Part shown: positions 6,832 to 15,330 of the stretch, one piece after another | Numbering within the stretch: position 1 is the first letter of the stretch | Layout of the letters: every line of letters begins with the position of its first letter | Assembly (NCBI GenBank): GCA_021801945.1 | Contig: JAKABE010000035.1 | Span: 1-15,330 of the forward strand | Source: Acidobacteriota bacterium | GTDB taxonomy: Bacteria; Acidobacteriota; Terriglobia; Terriglobales; Acidobacteriaceae | Direction: 5' to 3' | Length of the DNA stretch: 15,330 bases | Translations under genes and position numbers: made by a program | The notes under the pieces: model-generated | Told to the model about the DNA's origin: nothing | The model's input: only the letters and a program-made list of their open reading frames with translations | Databases searched by the model: none

Positions 6832-7386
6832 CTAACCTTTCGCGGCTACCAGCATGGCATACACGATGACCCCTGTGACCGAAACATAGAGCCAGATGGG
6901 GAAGGTCCAGCGGGCCACCTTGCGATGGGTGGGAATGCGGCCCGAGAGCGAGAAGAAGAAGGTGACCAGCACCAGCGGCAGCGCCACCGTAGCCAGGATG
7001 ATGTGACTGGCCAGCAGACACAGGTAGAACGTCCGGAATGCCGCGTGGATCGGATAACGGATGTCGCCGTGGAGCGCGTGGTGCGCGATATAACCCACTA
7101 AAAACAAGCATGAAAAAATAAAGGCCGTAATCATCGACGCGCGATGCTGCCGGATGCGCCCCGCGCGGATAAATGTGTAGCCGATCAGCAGCGCGGTGGC
7201 GGCCAGGCCGTTGAAGACCGCGTTCAAGGCCGGCAGAAACGCGTATTGAGAGCTCGAAGTCGCCGCGGGATGGATATAGATCAGCCAGGCGAGAAAGAGC
7301 GTGGCCGCCGCGCTGATCAGCAGAATGGCGATGATCGCCGGGCCTGTGCCGGATCGGGATTTCGCTGGGCGGGCTGCGGTGGTCAT
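6832..7386 (-). CDS. DUF420 membrane protein, CtaM-like terminal oxidase assembly factor
   Basis: A 184-aa protein with about five hydrophobic segments (roughly residues 17-38, 49-73, 84-103, 119-146, 160-181). Histidines lie at the helix ends, in RQHRAS, GYIAHHALHG, SHIILA and THRKVARWTFPIWLYVS. These are hallmarks of DUF420 proteins. The Bacillus/Staphylococcus member, CtaM (YozB), is needed for activity of the heme A-containing oxidase. The frame is open further upstream, but ATG 7386 is chosen: AAGGAA (7390-7395) sits 3 nt before it, overlapping the ctaB stop codon, so the two genes are translationally linked. The next gene follows after 12 nt. Position directly after ctaB agrees with a role in heme-copper oxidase maturation. 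Confidence 0.85.
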   Translation of the reverse strand: MTTAARPAKSRSGTGPAIIAILLISAAATLFLAWLIYIHPAATSSSQYAFLPALNAVFNGLAATALLIGYTFIRAGRIRQHRASMITAFIFSCLFLVGYIAHHALHGDIRYPIHAAFRTFYLCLLASHIILATVALPLVLVTFFFSLSGRIPTHRKVARWTFPIWLYVSVTGVIVYAMLVAAKG

Positions 7387-7393
7387 GGCTTCC

Positions 7394-8425
7394 TTAGTGC
7401 TTCGCGATGGCGCCGAGCATGAGCGCTGAGAACAGCAGAGGCAGGTAGAGCACACTCACCTTCAGCAAATCGCGCGCCAGCATCCGGCTCTCACTTTTCG
7501 TGCGGACGCGCACGATGCCGGCAAACCGGATGGTATAGCCCAGATACACCAAGCCCAGCGCCGTGGCCACCAGGGCATACGCTCCGCCGGTCAGCCCCAG
7601 CCGCCAGGGCGCCAGGCTGACGGGAATCATCAGCACGGCGTAGAACAGAGCCTCGATCACCGTGGACCACCCGTCGGGCTGCACAACCGGCAACATGCGG
7701 ATCCCGGCGCGCGCGTAGTCCTCGCGGTAAAGCCAGGCGATGGACATGAAGTGAGGAAACTGCCACACAAAGAGAATGGCGAACAGCGCCACGGCGGGCC
7801 ACTCGATGCGGCCGCGCGCCGCGGTCCATCCCAGCATCGGCCCCATGGCGCCGGGAAACGCGCCAATGAACGTGGCCAGGCTCGTCACCCGCTTGAGCGG
7901 CGTATAGACGGCGACGTAGGTAAACGCCGTCAGCATCGCCAGAGACGCGGTCAGCAGGTTGGTATGCAGCGCCAGCCACAGAGCGCCAAAGGCCAGTGCG
8001 CCCAGCCCCGCCGCCAGGCCCTGCAGCAGCGAGACCCGCCCTGAGGCCAGCGGCCGGTCGGCGGTGCGGATCATCAGCGCATCCGTCTTGCGCTCCAGAA
8101 CCTGGTTCAGCGCGCCGGCCCCAGCCGAAATCAAGCCGATCCCGAGCAGCGCATCCGGCAGGCCAATCTGCACGCTCGAAATGCCCGACTGCATCGAGCC
8201 CAGGTAGAACCCTCCCCACCCGGTGATCAGCACCAGGCCCACGACTTTCAGTTTGAACAGCTCGCGCAGATCCTGGATCAGCGTAGCCGTGGCGCCGGGG
8301 CTGGGTGCATGCAGGGCGTGCGCGTGGGCGCTGTGTGCCTCAAGCGCGCCTTCCGCGCAGATGGAGCTCTCCATCGGACGCGCAGCGATTTCTGCCGGTG
8401 CAACGGCTTGGGAAGCGGGTGTCAT
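7394..8425 (-). CDS. ctaB: Protoheme IX farnesyltransferase (heme O synthase, CtaB)
   Basis: A 343-aa UbiA-superfamily prenyltransferase of the inner membrane, which adds a farnesyl group to heme B to give heme O. The first Asp-rich motif is N107...E111...D115...M118-x-R120-T121-x-x-R124-P125. Glu111 replaces the usual Asp but is also found in COX10-type enzymes. The second motif is Y233-R-E-D236-Y-A-R-A-G-I-R-M-L-P. Seven to nine hydrophobic helices follow the pattern of the family. The first 45 residues are an Ala/His-rich extension (HSAHAHALH at 31-39) absent from short homologues; Met18 is a possible alternative start. No strong ribosome site precedes ATG 8425. It heads an operon with DUF420 and the 84-aa protein. 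The oxidase subunit genes are not in the window. Confidence 0.93.
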   Translation of the reverse strand: MTPASQAVAPAEIAARPMESSICAEGALEAHSAHAHALHAPSPGATATLIQDLRELFKLKVVGLVLITGWGGFYLGSMQSGISSVQIGLPDALLGIGLISAGAGALNQVLERKTDALMIRTADRPLASGRVSLLQGLAAGLGALAFGALWLALHTNLLTASLAMLTAFTYVAVYTPLKRVTSLATFIGAFPGAMGPMLGWTAARGRIEWPAVALFAILFVWQFPHFMSIAWLYREDYARAGIRMLPVVQPDGWSTVIEALFYAVLMIPVSLAPWRLGLTGGAYALVATALGLVYLGYTIRFAGIVRVRTKSESRMLARDLLKVSVLYLPLLFSALMLGAIAKH

Positions 8426-8478
8426 GGGGACGAATGAAGATCGGGCGCCTGTACCGGGGAAGCGACACGCCTCTCATC

Positions 8479-8487
8479 ATGATAGCA
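8479..8487 (-). promoter_or_regulatory. Extended -10 promoter candidate for the ctaB operon
   Basis: The minus strand reads TGC-TATCAT, an extended -10 (TGn followed by five of six TATAAT bases). No good -35 is visible, as expected for extended -10 promoters. Transcription would start about 45 nt before the ctaB ATG. A direct repeat CCCGGAG (plus strand 8491-8497 and 8504-8510) lies just upstream and could bind a regulator. Confidence 0.4.
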
Positions 8488-8523
8488 AGCCCCGGAGGCC
8501 GTACCCGGAGCAATCTGCCGGCC

Positions 8524-9864
8524 CTACCCCTTCAGCACCCGATCGACGGTCTCAATATCAACCAGGCCGTTGCACCCGTAGATGGCCGGCAGGACGTGCT
8601 CGGCCGCGTGGGTGCGCCGCAGCGCAGCAACCTTTTCCGTACCGGCGCGGTAGGCGGGCAGGTACATACGGCCCAGCAGCGGATGGCGTCCCCATGCGCC
8701 GGAGAGCTTATCGGCGCGTTCCTCGGTCACCAGAAAATCGCGCCGTAGCGTGGCCGCCACCTCTGCCTGAGGCCTTCCTTCGCCCCAGGTCATGTAGGAG
8801 GACTGGTTCTTGCCGTCGTCCTGCAACAGGGCCAGCAGCACGCCGGTCTCCAGGTCCTCATCGGGCAACTGATCGACCTCCGTAACCCCGTGCGCGATGA
8901 GGATGGCGTTGTTGGCAATGCCCTCAAAGAGTGTGGCGGCGCGCGTGTTCATGGTGAGCACGGTGGCCTCAAAGCCGGCCTTGCCGCTCACATAGAGGTC
9001 CTGCAGGTAGGCGAAGGTGGTTACGTGGCCGGGCACAACCTCGTGGCTCACAAGCTGCTCGAACTCGGGGTAGGAGATCTGGAGCGAGGCGTTGATCTCG
9101 TAGGTGGCCTCATATTGCGGCGCGCCATCTGCGGTACGCGCGCGGCCCAGGTAATTCATGGAGCCCGAGAACCAAGCCTCCTTGATGGGCAGAAAGCGGA
9201 TGTTGGCGCGGGGCACGCCCGCCAGCTCTTTAGGGAGGTAGGGCACAAGGTTCTTCGCGCTCAGGCTGTCGAAGCGCGCAATGACGGCCTCGCCCAGAGC
9301 CCTCACTGAGGCCATGGGAGCGACGCGATCCCTTCGCCACGCATCCACCGCGCCCAGCAGCCCGCCCTGGCGCTGCGGATCGTAGCCGGCGCGGCCCAGC
9401 AACTCGGCCACGCGCTCCCGCTTCGCCTCCGGGCGGGAGGGTTCCGGCGGCTTGCCGGTGGAGGCCTCGACGGCGCGCGCATAGGGCACCGGATCGCCCC
9501 GGCCCAGAACCTCCATGGCCAAGTCCCACATGGTTTCAAGAGAGACCGCCAATCCGGCCAGATAGTCGCCTCGCAAAGCCTCCATTTTGGCCGCCTCGGC
9601 GCGCAGGCCGGCGATGGCTTGGGGCAGGTTCACCGCGCGCAGGTACTCGTCCACGGCCTCCCGGTCGATGCTCTTGCCGGAGACGCCACCGGCCTGGCGC
9701 AAGCGCGTCGTCGCGGGATGGGAGTAGGCTGCCGGCAGGGGCTCATCGGAGAACCAGGAGTCGGCGATGAACCGCCCCGTGCCCGAAGCGCACATCACAT
9801 CGCCGCCCCAGAGGGTGTCAATGCCCAGAACCGCATCGGCAATGTATCTTCCCGCTTGGTCCAT
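8524..9864 (-). CDS. DUF885-like protein with HExxPGH metallopeptidase motif
   Basis: A 446-aa protein with H274-E275-V-V-P-G-H280, the zinc-binding form seen in DUF885 proteins, and Glu314 in an LFEGIANN segment 34 residues after His280 as a likely third ligand. The predicted N-terminal half is mostly alpha-helical, as in this peptidase-like group. Substrate and activity are unknown. Most DUF885 proteins I know are 550-600 aa and secreted or lipidated; this one is shorter and has no signal peptide, so it is probably cytoplasmic. An in-frame ATG lies upstream at 9912, but ATG 9864 has a strong ribosome site. The gene is 98 nt upstream of ctaB on the same strand, with a promoter-like site between, so it may be a separate unit. 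It is divergent from the ABC-F gene. Confidence 0.7.
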   Translation of the reverse strand: MDQAGRYIADAVLGIDTLWGGDVMCASGTGRFIADSWFSDEPLPAAYSHPATTRLRQAGGVSGKSIDREAVDEYLRAVNLPQAIAGLRAEAAKMEALRGDYLAGLAVSLETMWDLAMEVLGRGDPVPYARAVEASTGKPPEPSRPEAKRERVAELLGRAGYDPQRQGGLLGAVDAWRRDRVAPMASVRALGEAVIARFDSLSAKNLVPYLPKELAGVPRANIRFLPIKEAWFSGSMNYLGRARTADGAPQYEATYEINASLQISYPEFEQLVSHEVVPGHVTTFAYLQDLYVSGKAGFEATVLTMNTRAATLFEGIANNAILIAHGVTEVDQLPDEDLETGVLLALLQDDGKNQSSYMTWGEGRPQAEVAATLRRDFLVTEERADKLSGAWGRHPLLGRMYLPAYRAGTEKVAALRRTHAAEHVLPAIYGCNGLVDIETVDRVLKG

Positions 9865-9869
9865 CCTGT

Positions 9870-9875
9870 CTCCTT
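9870..9875 (-). promoter_or_regulatory. Ribosome binding site deciding the HExxPGH protein start
   Basis: AAGGAG on the minus strand, 5 nt before ATG 9864, favours this start over the in-frame ATG 9912, which has no such site. Confidence 0.6.
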
Positions 9876-10067
9876 CTCCCTTTTCAGCGAACCGGCCCAG
9901 ACGTACAAGCAAAGCCTAACAAAGAGCGGCGCGGCGACTCCGTCTGCAAGATCCCCGGCCTCTCACGATTGGCTCACGCCGCGCCCGCGCCGGCGCGGAA
10001 TAGCATGTGTGCCGGTCAATCCCCCTGGTTCAATCGGCGCGCGTTTGTGCTCTGAGAAAATAGAAAC

Positions 10068-12107
10068 GTGCTCTCGCTCGAAAATGCCGGCAAGCGCTTC
10101 GGCCCGCGTGTCCTGTTTCTTGAGGCCAACTGGCTCATCCGCAACAAAGAGAAGACCGCGCTCGTCGGCGCCAACGGCACCGGCAAATCCACGCTGATGA
10201 AGGTGCTGGCGGGTATGGAGACGCTGGACTACGGCACGCTCCAGCGCACCCGCGGCATGAGCATCGGCTACTTGCCTCAGGAGGGCCTGCGCCTGACCGG
10301 CCGCACGGTCTTCGAAGAGTGCCTCACCGTCTTCGACGAGCTGCGCCAGATGGAGCGCGAAGTCGAGCGGCTGGCGTCGCAGATGGCCGAGCTGGATCAC
10401 CAGAGCCCGGAGTACGAGGCCGCGGCCGAGCGGTATTCGCTGCTTCAGGAGCGCTTTCACACGCTCGACGGCTACGCGCTCGACGCGCAGGTGGGCAGCG
10501 TCCTCACCGGCCTCGGCTTCGGCAAAGAGGAGTGGGCCCGCCAGACCGATGAGTTCTCGGGCGGCTGGCAGATGCGCATCGCGCTGGCCAAGCTGCTGCT
10601 CGCCAGGCCCAACCTACTGCTTTTGGACGAGCCGACCAACCACTTAGACCTTGAATCCCGCAACTGGCTCGAAAGCTATCTCAAGAGTTATCCCTTCGGC
10701 TACATCCTCTGTTCTCACGACCGCTATTTTCTCGATGTCACCATCGACCGCACCGTGGAGATATGGAATAAGCGCCTGACCATCTATCAGGGGAACTTCA
10801 CCAAATATCTCAAGCAGAAAGACGAGCGGCGCGAGCAGCTCACGGCGGCCTACCGCAACCAGCGCGATCAGATCGAGCGCCTTGAGGCCTTCATCAACCG
10901 CTTCCGCTATCAGGCCACCAAGGCCAAGCAGGTGCAGTCGCGCATCAAGGAGCTCGAAAAGATCGAGCGCATCGAAATTCCCGAGGAAGAGCCCGTAATT
11001 CACTTCAAGTTTCCCCAGCCGCAGCCCTCGGGCCGGACTGTTGTAGAGGCCGAGGACCTGGCGAAGAGCTATGGGCCGAAGCAGGTCTTCGCCGGCGTGC
11101 GCTTTTCCATCACGCGCGGCGACCGCGTGGCCCTGGTGGGCGTCAACGGCGCGGGCAAGTCCACGCTCATCCGACTGCTTACCGGCGCTGAAGCGCCCAC
11201 GGCGGGCACGATACGGCTGGGCCACAACGTCGTCAGCGAGTACTTTGCGCAGGACCAGTACAAAGTCCTCGATCCCGAGGCGCGCATGTTAGACGACATC
11301 GGCCGCGCCGCCCTGCGCGTGCCGGAGGCCGAGTTGCGCTCCCTGCTGGGCTGCTTTCTCTTTTCGGGGGACGATGTCTTCAAGCCGCTGGGCGTGCTCT
11401 CGGGCGGCGAGCGCAACCGCTACGCTCTGGCGCGCATTCTCGTCTCGCCCTCGAACTTCCTGCTTTTGGATGAGCCCACCAATCACCTCGACATGCGCGC
11501 CAAGGATGTGCTCCTGGAGGCGCTCGAAGCCTTCTCCGGCACGGTAGTCTTTGTCTCGCACGACCGCTACTTCATCGACGGTCTCGCCACGCGCGTGCTC
11601 GAAGTGGAGAACGGCGCGGTCACAGCCCACGAAGGCGGCTACGAGGACTATCTGCGCCGCAAGGAGGCGCTGGCCGCGCAATCTCTCCCCAGCACTGTCA
11701 TCCTGAGCGACGCCGCGCGCAGCGCGGCGGAGTCGAAGGACCTGCGGTCGCCCTTTTCCACGCAGAGCGAAGACGCAAGCCGCGCGTCCAGCTCAGCGCC
11801 GAATACCACCATCCTCATCGAAGGCGGCTACGATGGCCCCGACGACACTCCCAAGAAGCAAACCCGCCGCCTGAATCCCATCAAGCAGAAGCAGATGGAA
11901 GACCGCTGCGCATTTCTCGAAGAAGAAGTCCCGCGCATCGAAGCCGCAATCGCGCATACCGAGGAGCAGTTGGGCGTCTACATCTCCGCTTCTGAAACAC
12001 AGCGGCTCACTGCTTTAGCCGAAGAACTGCGAGGGCAGTTGGACGCGCTGACCGAGGAGTGGGAAGAGCTCATAGCGCAATTGGAGGGTCAAACAACCGC
12101 ATCCTGA
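10068..12107 (+). CDS. ABC-F family ATPase (Uup/YdiF-like)
   Basis: A 679-aa soluble protein with two ABC ATPase domains and no membrane helices. Domain 1 has Walker A GANGTGKST (34-42), signature FSGGW (163-167) and Walker B LLLLDEPTNHLD (Asp187-Glu188). Domain 2 has Walker A GVNGAGKST (358-366), LSGGE (444-448) and LLLDEPTNHLD (Asp468-Glu469). Both catalytic Glu residues are present. The charged linker between domains (about 235-320) is the ABC-F ribosome-contacting arm. A C-terminal coiled coil covers about 600-675. ABC-F proteins act on ribosomes or nucleic acids rather than in transport. The start is GTG 10068: a stop lies in frame at 10053 and no other start fits. No good ribosome site is visible. 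Residues about 543-562 are encoded by an interspersed repeat inserted in frame. Confidence 0.93.
   Translation: MLSLENAGKRFGPRVLFLEANWLIRNKEKTALVGANGTGKSTLMKVLAGMETLDYGTLQRTRGMSIGYLPQEGLRLTGRTVFEECLTVFDELRQMEREVERLASQMAELDHQSPEYEAAAERYSLLQERFHTLDGYALDAQVGSVLTGLGFGKEEWARQTDEFSGGWQMRIALAKLLLARPNLLLLDEPTNHLDLESRNWLESYLKSYPFGYILCSHDRYFLDVTIDRTVEIWNKRLTIYQGNFTKYLKQKDERREQLTAAYRNQRDQIERLEAFINRFRYQATKAKQVQSRIKELEKIERIEIPEEEPVIHFKFPQPQPSGRTVVEAEDLAKSYGPKQVFAGVRFSITRGDRVALVGVNGAGKSTLIRLLTGAEAPTAGTIRLGHNVVSEYFAQDQYKVLDPEARMLDDIGRAALRVPEAELRSLLGCFLFSGDDVFKPLGVLSGGERNRYALARILVSPSNFLLLDEPTNHLDMRAKDVLLEALEAFSGTVVFVSHDRYFIDGLATRVLEVENGAVTAHEGGYEDYLRRKEALAAQSLPSTVILSDAARSAAESKDLRSPFSTQSEDASRASSSAPNTTILIEGGYDGPDDTPKKQTRRLNPIKQKQMEDRCAFLEEEVPRIEAAIAHTEEQLGVYISASETQRLTALAEELRGQLDALTEEWEELIAQLEGQTTAS
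11696..11752 (+). repeat. Interspersed palindromic repeat inserted in frame in the ABC-F gene
   Basis: Starts TGTCATCCTGAGCGA, then a perfect inverted repeat CGCCGCGC-GCA-GCGCGGCG (11711-11729), then GTCGAAGGACCTGCGGTCG. I recognise this from memory as the form of a short dispersed repeat common in Acidobacteria and some other genomes. It codes for the Ser/Ala-rich stretch VILSDAARSAAESKDLRS in the linker before the C-terminal coiled coil, where an insertion would be tolerated. The 3' boundary is approximate. Only one copy is in the window. Confidence 0.65.
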
Positions 12108-12131
12108 AGCAGCTCTCGAATTTCCGTCGTG

Positions 12132-12137
12132 CATAAT
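12132..12137 (+). promoter_or_regulatory. Possible -10 element directly before ppc
   Basis: CATAAT (five of six to TATAAT) ends 8 nt before ATG 12146, so transcription would start at or beside the start codon and the mRNA would be leaderless. No ribosome site is visible before the ATG, which agrees. No convincing -35 is seen. Confidence 0.3.
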
Positions 12138-12145
12138 CAAACTAG

Positions 12146-14998
<2,853 letters not shown>

Positions 14999-15153
14999 GG
15001 GTTGGCGCATCCTGCTTCTGGGCCGCGGCGCAAGTTTGTTCACTCGCTTCAGGCATGCCGTAGGAAATAAGCGGTTCAAATCGAACATGAAAATGCCGCC
15101 CATCTTTCTCCCGCCGCCGGCGCGCCATCAAGCCCTGCAGTGTTCGGCTCCCT

Positions 15154-15162
15154 GATACACTG
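15154..15162 (+). promoter_or_regulatory. Predicted extended -10 promoter of rpe
   Basis: TGA-TACACT (15153-15161) is an extended -10 box inside the nonamer GATACACTG. Transcription would start near 15168, giving a 23-nt leader before ATG 15191. No clear -35 is seen. Confidence 0.4.
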
Positions 15163-15190
15163 GGCGGGCGAGGGGTCGCGCTGAGATCAC

Positions 15191-15330
15191 ATGGTCGAAC
15201 TGCTGCCATCCATACTATCGGCTGATTTTGCGCATCTCGCCGATCAGATTGCCGCGGCCGAGCGGGGCGGAGGCACGGTAATCCACGTCGACGTCATGGA
15301 CGGCCACTTTGTGCCCAACATCACCCTCGG
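15191..15330 (+). CDS. rpe: Ribulose-phosphate 3-epimerase, 3'-truncated by window edge
   Basis: Only the first 46 codons are present. They read as a typical Rpe N-terminus: PSILSADF (residues 6-13, with active-site Ser7), then [15 protein letters not shown] (31-45), holding the metal ligands His32 and Asp34. The enzyme interconverts ribulose 5-phosphate and xylulose 5-phosphate in the pentose phosphate pathway, using a TIM-barrel fold. ATG 15191 is the natural start, as the protein begins directly with the first beta strand. A GAGGGG lies about 15 nt upstream, farther than ideal, and a weak GAG lies nearer. It is 192 nt after ppc and has its own promoter candidate. Confidence 0.95.
   Translation, partial: MVELLPSILSADFAHLADQIAAAERGGGTVIHVDVMDGHFVPNITL

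Noticed and set aside
14999..15190. Minus-strand 82-codon frame spanning the ppc-rpe gap.
   Set aside because: It overlaps both neighbouring genes on the other strand, has no ribosome site and no familiar protein sequence.
15170..15200. AGGGGTCGCGCTGAGATCAC before rpe resembles the 5' part of a TPP riboswitch (GGGGTGC...CTGAGA).
   Set aside because: The 3' half (ACCTGA...GGATAATGCC...AGGGA) is missing, and the rpe start codon follows immediately with clear protein sequence.

Overview
This is a high-GC bacterial window, most likely from an Acidobacteriota member of the Terriglobia/Acidobacteriaceae type. That is an inference. It rests on the gene mix, on the absence of AT-rich or phage-like tracts, and on a short interspersed repeat (core TGTCATCCTGAGCGA ... 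GTCGAAGGACCTGCG) of a kind I associate with Acidobacteria genomes. I see no tRNA, rRNA, CRISPR array, insertion sequence or prophage.

Positions 1-5673 form a pectin/uronate region. A plus-strand operon carries the 3' part of a LarA-family nickel-pincer racemase/epimerase, then uxaE (tagaturonate epimerase), then an SDR oxidoreductase. A minus-strand LuxR/FixJ-type regulator with a degenerate receiver domain follows, convergent with the operon. After a 573-bp gap comes a plus-strand secreted GH28 polygalacturonase. Read together: the GH28 enzyme releases galacturonate from pectin. An isomerase not in the window would make tagaturonate. UxaE converts that to fructuronate, and the SDR probably reduces it to mannonate. 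The LarA homologue may then interconvert mannonate and gluconate (inference). A TNGTNNNACNA palindrome sits on the predicted -35 of the GH28 gene and looks like a FadR/FCD-type GntR operator.

Positions 5703-9864 are all on the minus strand. In transcription order they hold an HExxPGH metallohydrolase-like protein, ctaB (heme O synthase), a DUF420 (CtaM-like) membrane protein, an 84-aa two-helix membrane protein, and an AIM24/TIGR00266 protein. The ctaB-DUF420-84aa trio has tight spacing and is a cytochrome oxidase biogenesis module.

Positions 10068-15330 are on the plus strand: an ABC-F ATPase whose C-terminal linker contains the interspersed repeat in frame, ppc (phosphoenolpyruvate carboxylase), and the first 46 codons of rpe (ribulose-phosphate 3-epimerase). 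These are central-metabolism and housekeeping genes.

I do not see a clearly new multi-gene defence or biosynthetic system. The best leads are the LarA-homologue/UxaE/SDR combination, the pseudo-receiver regulator, the GH28 operator, the repeat inside the ABC-F gene, and the possible short transcription unit in the 3760-4332 gap.
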